NCBI RefSeq assembly: GCF_014075995.1
Contig: NZ_CP055153.1
Span: forward strand, 5,828,001-5,892,000
Direction: 5' to 3'
Source: Adhaeribacter radiodurans
GTDB taxonomy: Bacteria; Bacteroidota; Bacteroidia; Cytophagales; Hymenobacteraceae
Length of the DNA stretch: 64,000 nt
Position numbers and translations under genes: made by a program
The notes under the pieces: model-generated
Database searches by the model: none
Seen by the model: only the letters and a program-made list of their open reading frames with translations
Told to the model about the DNA's origin: nothing
Shown: positions 36,320 through 45,990 of the stretch, one piece after another
Position numbering within the stretch: position 1 is the stretch's first letter
Layout of the letters: each line of letters begins with the position of its first letter

Positions 36320-37753
36320 ATGGCTGCTACTTTCCGCTTTTTATCAGGTTGTTTGCTGTTATTTTTCCTGGTGGTTCTACCCGCCAAGGCTACGCATTTA
36401 TTGGGTGGTCAGCTTACCTATCAAGCCGATACTACGGCTGGAGCTAACCCGCTCCGCTATTTCTTTAAGTTGGTAACTTTTACTGACAGGAATAGTCAGG
36501 CAAACGAACCGGCGGCTACCTTGTATTTAGGCGATGGAATTAAAATTACTTCCGCCCGAACAAGTAAAATCGCGATCTCTAATTCCTGTGGTTCTATTTA
36601 TCAAAATTTGTATTTCTTTGAATATACTTTTTCCGGACCAGGCACCTTTACAGCAGTTTACTATTCCCCTAGCCGTACCAATAATATAGTTAATCTTACT
36701 AATTCTGATCAGCAAGCTTTAACCATTAAAGCGCAGTTCTCAATCGATCCGTTTGATGTTACAAACCATTCACAGCTTTTTATCATGGGTATGATTCCGT
36801 GCGCGGTGCAAAATCAAACGTTCCGGCACAGTTTGGCTACCTTTGATTTAGATGGTGATAGCTTAGTATACGAACTTATAACTCCTTTAAGTGGCGCTTT
36901 AAACGACAATGGCATTGGCCTAATACAAAATGTAAAAGGCTACACCTTACCACCGCAAGTAAGTATTAACGCAAAAACCGGCGAATTTATCTGGGACAAA
37001 CCGGAGCAATTAGGAAGATACAGTTTTGCGGTGCGTGTAAACGAATACCGGAACAAACTCCTGGTGGGCACCATTATGCGCGATTTTATTATTAACGTTA
37101 CTCCCGCCCCGGATAATTTCACTCATTCCTTCTCCATCGAAAACCGTTCGGAATTATCTATTACCGATGAAAACCAGATCTTTCTTACTGCTGGGCAGCC
37201 TATTAAAATAAAAGTAAAATACAAAACTACCGGCCAGGCAAAAAACCTGTATGCTTACTCCGAGTTATTTTTTGATTCTGCCTCTATACCAATGGACACC
37301 ATTGCTACGGAAGATGGTATTTTAGCTGAAATAACCTTAAACCCCGAAGAATCGTGGGGACGAAGCCAGCCGTATATATTAGTTTTACGCGGTATTTCCG
37401 AAGTAAATGGCATTTTAATCCAGCAAGATTTTACCCTTACTCTGGTAGCTACACCCCCATTAGTAAGCGGCGGCCTTGGGGAAGGCCCTGGCATCTCTGA
37501 CCCAGGCACAGGTGAGTTGTTTACGGCTTATCCTAATCCGGCCCGGGACTTTGTTTGGGTAAAGAATAAACTCGAGGTACCCCGGGTGCAGTACCGGCTG
37601 TATAATGCCCTGCAACAGGTTATCCTGCAAACCAAATTAAACGCCGGCAATACCCGCATTAAACTACCGCCCGTTACCACCGGAATTTATTTTTACCGGA
37701 TTTTAGCTGACAATGGTAAGGTACTGCAAAGCGGCAAGTTACTTATTGAGTAA
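36320..37753 (+). CDS. Secreted T9SS-dependent surface protein
   Basis: The 477-residue protein has a signal peptide (FLSGCLLLFFLVVLPAKA), then ATHLLGGQLTYQAD, the opening seen in a Cytophagales family of large surface proteins. A cadherin-like or Ig-like beta region follows (FDLDGDSLVYELITPLSG, then SINAKTGEFIWDKPEQLGRYSFAVRVNEY). It ends in a type-A T9SS sorting domain (TAYPNPARDFVWVKNKLEV to GKLLIE). The function is unknown; adhesion or surface assembly is the likely theme. The last five codons overlap a short frame on the other strand. Confidence 0.82.
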   Translation: MAATFRFLSGCLLLFFLVVLPAKATHLLGGQLTYQADTTAGANPLRYFFKLVTFTDRNSQANEPAATLYLGDGIKITSARTSKIAISNSCGSIYQNLYFFEYTFSGPGTFTAVYYSPSRTNNIVNLTNSDQQALTIKAQFSIDPFDVTNHSQLFIMGMIPCAVQNQTFRHSLATFDLDGDSLVYELITPLSGALNDNGIGLIQNVKGYTLPPQVSINAKTGEFIWDKPEQLGRYSFAVRVNEYRNKLLVGTIMRDFIINVTPAPDNFTHSFSIENRSELSITDENQIFLTAGQPIKIKVKYKTTGQAKNLYAYSELFFDSASIPMDTIATEDGILAEITLNPEESWGRSQPYILVLRGISEVNGILIQQDFTLTLVATPPLVSGGLGEGPGISDPGTGELFTAYPNPARDFVWVKNKLEVPRVQYRLYNALQQVILQTKLNAGNTRIKLPPVTTGIYFYRILADNGKVLQSGKLLIE

Positions 37754-37903
37754 ATTATTATGCCAGCTTCCTGAAAATAAGCCTCGAATTACGATAGCCT
37801 CTTTTATTGATTCGGGGCTTATTTCCTCTATTTTACAAACAGATTGAATAGCATTCCGGGTTTGTCCAATCTCATCTAAGTTTAACCTTTTACCTGGTAG
37901 CAT
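37739..37903 (-). CDS. Possible small protein of 54 residues
   Basis: The frame runs from ATG (37903) to TAA with a natural-looking composition: MLPGKRLNLDEIGQTRNAI at the start and an Ile/Glu/Lys-rich middle. It has no signal peptide or membrane span, and I recognise no family. It overlaps the last 15 bases of the T9SS gene on the opposite strand, and I see no promoter or ribosome site. It may be chance or a remnant. Confidence 0.25.
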   Translation of the reverse strand: MLPGKRLNLDEIGQTRNAIQSVCKIEEISPESIKEAIVIRGLFSGSWHNNLLNK

Positions 37904-38017
37904 AATTAAAAAAATCAAAAGTCTGATGCGGTTGTTAATTTGTTAATATTAGCCTGATATTTAAATTTTTCACAAGAATATACCTTAAGCTCCTATTATT
38001 TATAAATACATCTGGTA

Positions 38018-38049
38018 TTTGCACAATAAAAATCAGCGTGTTATCTTTG
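38018..38049 (+). promoter_or_regulatory. Bacteroidota promoter of the metH riboswitch transcript
   Basis: TTTG (38018-38021), then 20 bases, then TATCTTTG (38042-38049) match the -33/-7 pair of the Bacteroidota primary sigma factor. Transcription would begin just at or before the first base of the SAM aptamer. Confidence 0.75.
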
Positions 38050-38054
38050 CCAAA

Positions 38055-38210
38055 CTTATCAAGAAAGACGGAGGGACTTGGCCCGTTGATGTCTTAGCAA
38101 CCCTGGCTGGCAGGGTGCTACTTCCAGCCCCGAACGGTGCACACCGTGGGGGAAGATGAGGGTAGAAAAGGCTTTCCGCCTGAAAAACTCAGCTCAAAAC
38201 TCTTGATAAG
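38055..38210 (+). promoter_or_regulatory. SAM-I (S-box) riboswitch
   Basis: The core reads GGAGGGACTTGGCCC then GCAACC, the hallmark of S-box aptamers. P1 pairs CTTATC (38055-38060) with GATGAG (38155-38160, one G-U). P3 is CCCTG with CAGGG, and P4 combines CCCC/GGGG with CGGTG/CACCG. Downstream, TCTTGATAAG (38201-38210) is an exact 10-base complement of the 5' end of the aptamer, and a T-run hairpin follows. Binding of S-adenosylmethionine should lower metH expression. The insert between P1 3' and the second complement (38161-38200) is longer than in simple S-boxes. Confidence 0.93.
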
Positions 38211-38250
38211 CAAAAAATTACGCCCTCCAGAAGGGTTAATCTTTTTTTGC
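38210..38250 (+). terminator. Riboswitch terminator
   Basis: The stem pairs GCAAAAAA and ATTA..CCCT (38210-38226) with AGGG..TAAT and TTTTTTTGC (38232-38250). The loop is CCAGA, and seven T lie in the descending arm. It ends 11 bases before the metH start codon, so read-through is needed for expression. Confidence 0.85.
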
Positions 38251-38260
38251 TTATAACACG

Positions 38261-41200
38261 ATGACACGCATAGAAGAAGAAGTTAAAAAACGCATCCTGG
38301 TGCTGGATGGCGCTATGGGTACGCAAATTCAAGGCTACCAACTCACCGAAGAAGATTACCGCGGCGAACGTTTCCGGGATTTCCCGCACGACCTGAAAGG
38401 CAATAACGATTTACTATCCATTACCCGGCCCGATATCATCCGGGAGATACACGCTAATTACTTTGCCGCCGGCGCCGATATTGCCGAAACCAATACCTTT
38501 AGTTCTACTACCGTGGGTATGGCCGATTACCACATGGAAGACCTAGTGTACGAACTCAATTACGAGTCGGCTAGAATTGCCCGGGAAGTAGCCGATGAAT
38601 ATACCGCGCAAAATCCGGACAAGCCGCGCTTTGTGGCTGGTTCTATTGGCCCGACCAACCGCACGGCCAGCATGTCGCCGGACGTAAATAACCCGGCTTT
38701 CAGGGCTATTACTTACGACGAATTAGTAGAAGCCTACACTGGCCAGATAGAAGGCTTGGTAGACGGGGGTGTTGATGCTTTGTTAGTAGAAACTATTTTT
38801 GATACACTCAACGCGAAAGCGGCGCTGTTTGCCATTGACCAATACTCGCAACGTACCGGTAAACGCATTCCGATTATGGTATCGGGTACGATTACCGATG
38901 CCAGCGGCCGGACTTTATCAGGTCAAACGGTAGAAGCATTTTTATTCTCCATCTCGCATTTACCTTTATTGAGTGTAGGCTTAAACTGCGCTTTAGGGGC
39001 CAAACAATTACGGTCGCACTTACAAACCTTGGCTAAAGAAGCTAAATTTTACGTGAGTGCGCACCCAAATGCTGGTTTACCAAATGCTTTTGGCGAGTAC
39101 GACGAAACGCCGGAGCAAATGGCCGCGCATATTCATGACTTTCTGGAAAATAATTTTGTAAATATCATTGGTGGTTGTTGTGGCACCTCGCCGGCACACA
39201 TTAAAGCTATTGCTCAGGAAGCCGCTAAATACCCACCCCGCGCCATTCCGCAATTGCCGCCCTTGCCTAAACTCAGCGGTCTGGAACCACTCACTATTTT
39301 TGAAGGCTCTACCTTTGTAAATATTGGCGAACGCACCAACGTAACTGGTTCCAAGAAATTTGCCCGTTTAATTCTGAACGAGCAATACGAAGAAGCTTTG
39401 GCCATTGCCCGCGAACAAGTTGAAAATGGCGCTCAGATTATTGACGTGAACATGGACGAAGGCATGCTCGATTCGGAGAAAGCCATGGTTCATTTTTTAA
39501 ATTTAATTGCCTCCGAGCCCGATATTTCCCGCGTCCCCATCATGATTGACTCCTCCAAATGGAGTGTAATTGAAGCGGGTTTAAAATGCGTGCAAGGTAA
39601 AGGCATTGTTAACTCCATCAGCTTAAAAGAAGGCGAAGAAAAATTTAAAGAAGTTGCCCGCAAAGTTTTGAGTTACGGCGCCGCCGTGGTGGTAATGGCT
39701 TTCGACGAACAAGGTCAGGCTGACAATTACGAACGCCGCATCGAAATTTGCCAGCGCGCTTACAACATACTCACCCAAGACGTGGGCTTCCCGGCCGAAG
39801 ACATCATCTTCGACCCCAATATACTCACCGTGGCTACGGGCATGGAGGAGCACAACAATTACGCCATCGACTTTATTAATGCTACCCGTTGGATAAAAGA
39901 AAATTTACCGGGCGTACGAGTAAGCGGTGGAGTAAGTAACGTTTCCTTCTCCTTCCGGGGTAATGATCTGGTGCGCGAAGCGATTCACACGGTATTTTTA
40001 TACCACGCTATTAAAGCGGGCTTGGACATGGGCATTGTGAACGCCGGCCAGATTGAAGTGTATGAAGAAATTCCGAAAGACCTGCTTCAGTTAGTAGAAG
40101 ATGTATTGTTTAATCGCCGGCCCGATGCCACTGAGCGTTTAATTGAACACGCCGAAAAAGTAAAAAACAAAGGCAAAGAAATTGTAAAGGACGAAGCCTG
40201 GCGCAACGCTCCTGTGCAGGAACGTTTAACGCACTCGCTGGTAAAAGGTATTACCGATTACATTGATATTGATATTGAAGAAGCGCGTCAACAATACGCT
40301 CGTCCTTTGGAAGTAATCGAAGGCCCGTTAATGGCAGGTATGAACGTGGTTGGGGATTTATTTGGGGCAGGTAAAATGTTTTTGCCACAGGTAGTAAAAA
40401 GTGCCCGTGTAATGAAAAAAGCAGTGGCCTACCTCCTGCCCTACATTGAAGCCGCCAAACAACCCGGCGACGAAAGTAAGAATGCCGGTAAAGTATTACT
40501 GGCTACGGTAAAAGGCGACGTACACGACATCGGAAAGAACATTGTAGGTGTGGTGTTGGCTTGTAATAACTACGAAATCGTGGATTTAGGCGTCATGGTA
40601 TCCTGCGATAAAATTTTGCAGACGGCTATCGATATTAACGCGGACATTATTGGTTTAAGCGGTTTAATTACGCCTTCGTTGGACGAAATGGTGTTCGTAG
40701 CCAAAGAAATGGAACGACTGAATTTTAAAACACCGCTCATTATTGGCGGCGCTACCACTTCGCGGGCGCACACGGCCGTTAAAATTGATCAGAATTACAG
40801 TGGACCGGTAGTACACGTACTGGACGCATCGCGCACGGTACCCGTAGTAGGGAACCTGTTGCAACCCGAACAAAAAGAAGCCTACGCTAAAAATGTAAAG
40901 GCTGAATACGAAGTACTGCGCGACAGCTACCTGAACCGCAAGAAAGACAAGCAGTTTGTGACGTTGTCCGAAGCCCGCGCTAACAAGTTTCCGATTGAAT
41001 GGCGCGCCGAAGACGTGTACACGCCTAAAGTACTGGGCACTCAGGTTTTTACCGATTATCCGCTCAACGAAATTGTAAATTACATCGACTGGACGCCGTT
41101 TTTCCAGGCATGGGAACTGCACGGAAAATATCCTAAAATTCTCTCGGACGAAGTAGTAGGAGCTGAAGCCGTGCGGGTTTTCGAAGATGCGCAGGTACTG

Positions 41201-41938
41201 CTTAAAAAAGTAGTAAAAGAAAAATTATTGCAAGCCAATGCTGTAGTTGGCATTTACCCGGCAAATTCCGTTAACGACGACGATATTGAAGTGTATACCG
41301 ATGAAAGCCGGGAACTAAGCCAGGTAACTTTCCGGACTTTACGGCAGCAAGGCAAGAAGGGCGGCAGCGTAGCCAATTTAGCGCTTGCTGATTTTATTGC
41401 TCCGAAAGAAAGCGGATTAAACGATTACATAGGTGGCTTTGCGGTAACAACTGGACTCGGTATCGACAAATTGATTGCCCAATACGAAGCCGACCACGAT
41501 GACTACAATAGCATCATGATTAAAGCCTTGGCCGACCGTTTGGCCGAAGCGTTCGCCGAGTTAATGCACGAAAAAGTACGGAAAGAATTGTGGGGTTACG
41601 CCCCGCAGGAACAATTGACCAACGATGAGTTAATTGCTGAAGAATATCAGGGTATTCGTCCGGCACCCGGTTACCCGGCCTGCCCCGAGCACAGCGAAAA
41701 GCTTACCTTATTTGAACTGCTGCAAGCCGAAAAACATACCGGCATTACCTTAACCGAAAGCATGGCCATGTACCCAACTGCGGCAGTATCTGGCATGTAT
41801 TTTTCGCACCCGAAAGCGCGTTATTTTGGCTTAGGTAAAATAGATAAAGACCAGGCCGAAGATTACGCCAAGCGCAAAAACATGACTTTAAGTGAAGCCG
41901 AACGCTGGCTGGCGCCTAACTTGGGGTACGATAATTAA
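38261..41938 (+). CDS. metH: Cobalamin-dependent methionine synthase
   Basis: This 1225-residue cytoplasmic enzyme transfers the methyl group of 5-methyl-tetrahydrofolate to homocysteine through cobalamin. All four modules are present. The homocysteine domain (about 1-330) has [11 protein letters not shown] and zinc cysteines in LNCALG and GGCCGTSP. The pterin domain (about 345-620) has [18 protein letters not shown]. The cobalamin module (about 650-880) has DVHDIGKN with the cobalt-ligand His755. The AdoMet-dependent reactivation domain (about 900-1225) has [17 protein letters not shown] and [12 protein letters not shown]. It lies directly downstream of a SAM-I riboswitch and upstream of metF, which makes its methyl donor. 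Confidence 0.98.
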   Translation: MTRIEEEVKKRILVLDGAMGTQIQGYQLTEEDYRGERFRDFPHDLKGNNDLLSITRPDIIREIHANYFAAGADIAETNTFSSTTVGMADYHMEDLVYELNYESARIAREVADEYTAQNPDKPRFVAGSIGPTNRTASMSPDVNNPAFRAITYDELVEAYTGQIEGLVDGGVDALLVETIFDTLNAKAALFAIDQYSQRTGKRIPIMVSGTITDASGRTLSGQTVEAFLFSISHLPLLSVGLNCALGAKQLRSHLQTLAKEAKFYVSAHPNAGLPNAFGEYDETPEQMAAHIHDFLENNFVNIIGGCCGTSPAHIKAIAQEAAKYPPRAIPQLPPLPKLSGLEPLTIFEGSTFVNIGERTNVTGSKKFARLILNEQYEEALAIAREQVENGAQIIDVNMDEGMLDSEKAMVHFLNLIASEPDISRVPIMIDSSKWSVIEAGLKCVQGKGIVNSISLKEGEEKFKEVARKVLSYGAAVVVMAFDEQGQADNYERRIEICQRAYNILTQDVGFPAEDIIFDPNILTVATGMEEHNNYAIDFINATRWIKENLPGVRVSGGVSNVSFSFRGNDLVREAIHTVFLYHAIKAGLDMGIVNAGQIEVYEEIPKDLLQLVEDVLFNRRPDATERLIEHAEKVKNKGKEIVKDEAWRNAPVQERLTHSLVKGITDYIDIDIEEARQQYARPLEVIEGPLMAGMNVVGDLFGAGKMFLPQVVKSARVMKKAVAYLLPYIEAAKQPGDESKNAGKVLLATVKGDVHDIGKNIVGVVLACNNYEIVDLGVMVSCDKILQTAIDINADIIGLSGLITPSLDEMVFVAKEMERLNFKTPLIIGGATTSRAHTAVKIDQNYSGPVVHVLDASRTVPVVGNLLQPEQKEAYAKNVKAEYEVLRDSYLNRKKDKQFVTLSEARANKFPIEWRAEDVYTPKVLGTQVFTDYPLNEIVNYIDWTPFFQAWELHGKYPKILSDEVVGAEAVRVFEDAQVLLKKVVKEKLLQANAVVGIYPANSVNDDDIEVYTDESRELSQVTFRTLRQQGKKGGSVANLALADFIAPKESGLNDYIGGFAVTTGLGIDKLIAQYEADHDDYNSIMIKALADRLAEAFAELMHEKVRKELWGYAPQEQLTNDELIAEEYQGIRPAPGYPACPEHSEKLTLFELLQAEKHTGITLTESMAMYPTAAVSGMYFSHPKARYFGLGKIDKDQAEDYAKRKNMTLSEAERWLAPNLGYDN

Positions 41939-41944
41939 ATAAAT

Positions 41945-42042
41945 TAAAAATTGGGAATTAGAAATTAGAATTGCTGGAAGATTGTTACTATAACAACAAT
42001 TTAGGCCATTCTTAATTTCTAATGCCCGATTCCTAATTCCCG
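41945..42042. repeat. Degenerate inverted GGAATTAG repeats between metH and metF
   Basis: The left side is a run of GGGAATTAGAAATTAGAATT units (about 41952-41971), and the right side is AATTTCTAAT..TCCTAATTCCC (about 42015-42040), an imperfect inverted copy. The two would fold into a long AT-rich hairpin. No T-run follows, so metF may still be co-transcribed with metH. Confidence 0.65.
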
Positions 42043-42044
42043 AC

Positions 42045-42998
42045 ATGAAAGTAACCGAACATATAGCAAACGCGAAAAAAACGCTTTTTTCTTTTGAGAT
42101 TTTACCGCCGGTAAAAGGTACCAGCATTCAGTCTATTTACAACGGCATCGATCCGCTCATGGAGTTTAAGCCGCCGTTTATTAACGTTACCTATCACCGC
42201 GAAGAATACGTGTTTAAAGAACGGGAAAATGGCTTGCTCGAAAAGATTAGTATTCGCAAACGGCCGGGTACCGTTGGTATTTGCTCCGCTATTATGCACA
42301 AATACAATGTAGATGCCGTGCCGCATATTATTTGCGGGGGTTTCAGCAAAGAAGAAACTGAAAACGCTTTAATGGACCTTAACTTTCTGGGCATTGATAA
42401 CGTGCTGGTATTACGCGGTGATTCCATTAAAACCGAAACCCAGTTCCGGCCGCACCCCGATGGCCATGCGTACGCCTCTGAACTACTAAAACAAGTATGT
42501 AACCTAAACCAAGGCCTTTACCTCGACGAAGATATTGCGAACCCGGTTCCTACAAATTTTTGCGCCGGAGTAGCCGGTTACCCCGAAAAGCACAGCGAAG
42601 CCCCCAATCTGGAAATCGACTTAAAATTTTTAAAAATGAAAGTAGACATGGGCGCCCAGTACATCATCACACAAATGTTTTTCGATAATCAAAAGTATGT
42701 CAACTTTGTAAAAGCTTGTCGCGAGAACGGCATCAACGTACCTATCATTCCGGGCATCAAACCACTTACCGTGAAGAACCAGTTGCGCATGTTGCCTAAT
42801 TTGTTTCACATCGATATTCCTAATGATTTGGTGCAGGCCATTGATAAAGCGCAAACGCCACAAGCTGTTCGCCAGGTAGGTATTGAGTGGGCTACGCAGC
42901 AATGCAAAGAATTGGTACAGTTTGGGGTTCCGTGCCTGCACTTCTATACCATGAGTAAATCGGAAGCTACCGCGGCCATCGCTAAAGAAATTTTTTAA
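42045..42998 (+). CDS. metF: 5,10-methylenetetrahydrofolate reductase
   Basis: The 317-residue FAD enzyme reduces methylene-tetrahydrofolate to the methyl form used by MetH. The TIM barrel has SFEILPPVKGTSIQSIY (Glu in the FAD/folate site), FINVTYHRE, VLRGDS, FCAGVAGYPEKHSEA and YIITQMFFDNQKYV, all standard. It lies 106 bases after metH on the same strand with repeats in between. It is therefore probably under the same riboswitch, although no separate promoter is ruled out. Confidence 0.96.
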   Translation: MKVTEHIANAKKTLFSFEILPPVKGTSIQSIYNGIDPLMEFKPPFINVTYHREEYVFKERENGLLEKISIRKRPGTVGICSAIMHKYNVDAVPHIICGGFSKEETENALMDLNFLGIDNVLVLRGDSIKTETQFRPHPDGHAYASELLKQVCNLNQGLYLDEDIANPVPTNFCAGVAGYPEKHSEAPNLEIDLKFLKMKVDMGAQYIITQMFFDNQKYVNFVKACRENGINVPIIPGIKPLTVKNQLRMLPNLFHIDIPNDLVQAIDKAQTPQAVRQVGIEWATQQCKELVQFGVPCLHFYTMSKSEATAAIAKEIF

Positions 42999-43084
42999 AA
43001 ATTTATTTCTTGCAGGCTTAAGAACACAGTTGTTTGGTGAAGACACCAACCAAGGCGCTAAAATTTATCTCTACGTAACTCTAC

Positions 43085-43121
43085 AAAAGGCAGGTATCCA
43101 CCAGAATACCTGCCTTTTCTG
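43085..43121 (+). terminator. Terminator of the metH-metF transcript
   Basis: A perfect 13-bp stem, AAAAGGCAGGTAT (43085-43097) with its complement (43106-43118), ends in TTTT. It lies 87 bases after metF and closes the methionine transcript. Confidence 0.85.
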
Positions 43122-43144
43122 CTTAAAGACAAATCCTATTACTT

Positions 43145-43420
43145 CCAATTTGGCAGCAGCAGAAGCTAAAAGCAAAGACACCAGTTTGGCTGTTGAGCGC
43201 CTTGTAGACTTCCGGTGCCGAGGAACGAGGCATTCCGCAGCGGAGCGAGGAAAGGAGGGATACACCGCGCGAAAGAGCCAAACGAGGCCCGCCGGCCAGG
43301 AGGCAAAACTTGAAGCTCGCCAGTTAGATATCACCAATGCATGGAGGCGGGCACCGGCTCTAAGTAAAGCTTGAAAAGACTCCAAAGAAAAACATGTCCT
43401 CCTTTCGTCTAAACAATCTA
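43145..43420. repeat. GC-rich intergenic element, probable dispersed repeat
   Basis: This 276-base stretch stands out from the AT-rich spacers by its many GC-rich words (for example CCGCAGCGGAGCGAGG and GCCCGCCGGCCAGG). A long minus-strand frame runs across it but has Ser/Arg/Trp-heavy, non-native composition. Such blocks recur between genes in related genomes as far as I recall, but no second copy lies in this window. Confidence 0.4.
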
Positions 43421-43479
43421 TTACAACTTCTACCCTCCATAATAAGTACTCGATAAAACGCACTTACCCGAGCTGTATT

Positions 43480-44208
43480 ATGCTGCAAAACTTTATTAAC
43501 CGCGCCATTCCAACTTCGGAATTAATCTGGCAATTGGGGCCATTTATCTTTGGCTACGTATTGGTGGTATCTATATTGGTTTCTTATTTAAAAAAACAGC
43601 ACCAGGTCCGCACGGCTTATACGCGTAAAATATTTCATTTTTTAATTTTTTCTACTGCCAGCATTTTTCAGGTAAAGTACGGCTTACCCGCCGTTATTTT
43701 GTTCGGCAGTATTGTAAGTTTATTTGTGTTGTTCGCGGTTGTTAAAGGCGATAACTTTTCGTTTTACGAGGTAATGGCCCGCGAATCGGATCGACCGCAT
43801 CGCACATTGTTTATTTTAATCCCTTTGGTAACAACGGCATTAGGCGGCGTTTTATCTAACCTCTTTTTTTTAAAATTTGCTTTTATCGGGTACTTAGTGG
43901 GTGGTTGGGGCGATGCCGTAGGAGAACCGGTGGGTTCGCGCTGGGGCAAACACCGCTACCAGGTACCTTCGCTGCTGGGCGTAAAAGCCACCCGCAGTTT
44001 AGAAGGTTCAGCGGCGGTGGCAGTTGTGAGCATTGTAGTATCGTTTATGGGGCTTTACTTTATTGGCTACTCTTTGCCGGATTGTTTAAAAACCGCCGTA
44101 GTTTGTGGATTAGGCGGAGCCGCCATTGAATCTGTAAGCAACCACGGGCTCGATAATTTAACGATGCAATTTACAGCGGCTGGCCTGGCTTATTGGCTGT
44201 TGGTCTGA
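43480..44208 (+). CDS. Polyprenol/phytol/diacylglycerol kinase-like membrane protein
   Basis: The 242-residue protein has about six transmembrane spans and resembles the CTP-dependent lipid kinases SEC59 (dolichol), DGK1 and VTE5/VTE6 (phytol). Recognisable parts are the basic start of a conserved helix (AYTRKIFHFLIF), GYLVGGWGDAVGEPVGSRWGKHRYQVP with the Asp and Gly-rich loop shared with CDP-alcohol enzymes, and KATRSLEGSAA. The acceptor lipid is not known. It lies 1.8 kb before eboA on the same strand. A prenyl-phosphate made by such a kinase could feed the EboC prenyltransferase (inference). Confidence 0.7.
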   Translation: MLQNFINRAIPTSELIWQLGPFIFGYVLVVSILVSYLKKQHQVRTAYTRKIFHFLIFSTASIFQVKYGLPAVILFGSIVSLFVLFAVVKGDNFSFYEVMARESDRPHRTLFILIPLVTTALGGVLSNLFFLKFAFIGYLVGGWGDAVGEPVGSRWGKHRYQVPSLLGVKATRSLEGSAAVAVVSIVVSFMGLYFIGYSLPDCLKTAVVCGLGGAAIESVSNHGLDNLTMQFTAAGLAYWLLV

Positions 44209-44391
44209 ACCAGCCTCAAAAATTCACCTCCGAAAAAATCAGTATAAATAGCAGCTTCGTGCCTAAGTTTTCTAACGGAATAATTACTATACTTGTACCG
44301 GTTCGTTTTTTTTCAACCATAGTTTAGTAAGTAATTAATTTGCTCACACTTAAAAACCTGCTCATTTTTAAATTTCTACACTTTTAATCGT

Positions 44392-45204
44392 ATGCGTAAA
44401 TTGCACTCTTTTCTACTACTGGCCTTTGCTGGTATTTTAATTGTTTCTGGTTGTAAATCTGGCTCGGGAGCACAATCCTCCGCTGGTACTTCTGCTGTGC
44501 CCGCGGCTGCCCGCGATACCCGGATTTTTGAAATGCGGGTTTATTATGCGCATCCAGGCAAATTAGCCGATCTGGAAAACCGTTTCCGAACCAATACTAC
44601 CCGGATTTTTGAAAAACACGGCATGACCAACATTGGCTATTGGTTGCCGCTGGAAAATCCGGACAATAAACTGATTTACATTCTGGCTTACCCGAACCGC
44701 GAAGCGCGCGATGCTTCCTGGCAAGCTTTCGGCTCCGATCCAGAGTGGAAAGAAGTAGCTTCTAAATCGGAAGAAAATGGCAAATTGGTAGCCAAAGTAG
44801 ACCAATTGTTCATGGAAACTACCGATTACTCGCCGGCTATTACATTAAAGCAAGCTAGTCCAGAGCGTACTTTTGAGCTGCGTACGTACACCACTACACC
44901 TAATAACTTAGTAAACCTGGATGCCCGTTTCCGGGACCATACCATGGGCTTGTTTAGTAAATACGGTATGGAGAACATTGTTTACTTCCATCCGGTAGCA
45001 GGTCAGCCCGGCGCGGATAATACGTTGGTTTATCTATTAGCGCATAAAAGTCAGGAAGCCGGTTTAGCCTCTTTTGAAGCTTTCCGGAACGACCCAGAAT
45101 GGGTTAAAGTAAAAGCAGCTTCCGAAGTAAAAGGCGGCGGATCTTTAACCACCAAAGTAGAATCGGTTTACATGAAACCTACCGATTACTCTCCTATAAA
45201 GTAA
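44392..45204 (+). CDS. NIPSNAP-domain lipoprotein
   Basis: The 270-residue protein is lipid-anchored (signal LIVSGCKSG, Cys21). It contains two tandem NIPSNAP (dimeric alpha-beta barrel) repeats at about 43-145 and 155-265: RIFEMRVYYAHPGKLADLENRF with DPEWKEV, and RTFELRTYTTTPNNLVNLDARF with DPEWVKV. NIPSNAP domains resemble small mono-oxygenase or sensor folds, but the role is unknown. Its duplication within one chain makes a self-contained barrel dimer. A strong terminator follows. Confidence 0.9.
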   Translation: MRKLHSFLLLAFAGILIVSGCKSGSGAQSSAGTSAVPAAARDTRIFEMRVYYAHPGKLADLENRFRTNTTRIFEKHGMTNIGYWLPLENPDNKLIYILAYPNREARDASWQAFGSDPEWKEVASKSEENGKLVAKVDQLFMETTDYSPAITLKQASPERTFELRTYTTTPNNLVNLDARFRDHTMGLFSKYGMENIVYFHPVAGQPGADNTLVYLLAHKSQEAGLASFEAFRNDPEWVKVKAASEVKGGGSLTTKVESVYMKPTDYSPIK

Positions 45205-45245
45205 TTTTTTAAATACCTGGTATAGTAATCTATATGCAGGCTAGT

Positions 45246-45289
45246 AAAGCAAAAAGCACTTACTTTCTAAGGTAAGTGCTTTTTGCTTT
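45246..45289. terminator. Strong hairpin terminator after the NIPSNAP gene
   Basis: A perfect 18-bp stem, AAAGCAAAAAGCACTTAC (45246-45263) and its complement (45272-45289), closed by a short loop. It lies 42 bases after the stop codon. The U-tract is within the arm. Confidence 0.85.
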
Positions 45290-45457
45290 CTAGTCCGGAA
45301 CGTTCTAAAAAGAAGAAAACTGTACTGAGTATAAGAACAAGGTTAAATCTCTGATTAAATTAAAAAACAACTATCAATTCAAAGAAGTAAACCTTATTAT
45401 TCTTTCATTTACTTATGTTAAAAATTCTATTAGCTATAAAACAAACGGCTGTTGCCT

Positions 45458-45680
45458 GGTGCAAGAACTGACGCTAAACTGTTTGAGCGGTCAGCGAGTT
45501 TTTAGCGTCTTGACTTTTTTGGTTCTTTTTGTGTCAAGACAAAAAGAACAGAACCCAAGCAATGAAATAACTCCACTAAGCAATCAAAGCAACTGCTGCT
45601 GCTATGCGAACGAGAACTTTTTAAGTTTACCTATCTGCATTAATCTGTAAGTCACGGAAGTAACTTCCGCGCCATAGTAG
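45458..45680. repeat. Compound intergenic repeat with three hairpins
   Basis: Three structures follow one another: a 9-bp stem GACGCTAAA/TTTAGCGTC (45470-45478 with 45501-45509); a perfect 11-bp stem GTTCTTTTTGT/ACAAAAAGAAC (45522-45532 with 45539-45549); and a 7-bp palindrome CGGAAGT/ACTTCCG (45655-45669). A frame of 63 codons crosses it without family resemblance. Its compact design suggests a dispersed repeat carried between genes. The rest of the 786-base spacer (45205-45990) holds a terminator at 45246 and nothing else I recognise. Confidence 0.5.
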
Positions 45681-45990
45681 GGCCATAGTAGAAAATAAAG
45701 TTATTCAATCAGCTATGTGACCACAAAACTAATTCTGTTGCTTACTAACCAGAAGGATTCAAAAATCAAAAAATTTAATAATTTATGGTTTTTGAACCCA
45801 GGCCTAAAGACAATGATAAAGATCATTTATAATATAAAAGAAACCTAATATTTTGCCGTTCCAAAGTAAATGAAGTAAATATTATTACATTTGAAGTGCT
45901 AAAGTAAATAATCAATACCTTTTAGGTGGCAAAATGCGTATGCATTTACCATTGAAAAGCTGCTTTCACTTAAAACTGTTCTTTTCTGAT

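Noticed and set aside
43071-43463. Minus-strand open frame of 130 codons across the GC-rich block
   Set aside because: Composition rich in Trp, Ser, Arg and Ala, no start signal, it spans the metF terminator hairpin, and no family resemblance.
45459-45650. Frame of 63 codons in the compound repeat
   Set aside because: Its sequence is the translation of repeat hairpins; no start signal and no protein-like pattern.
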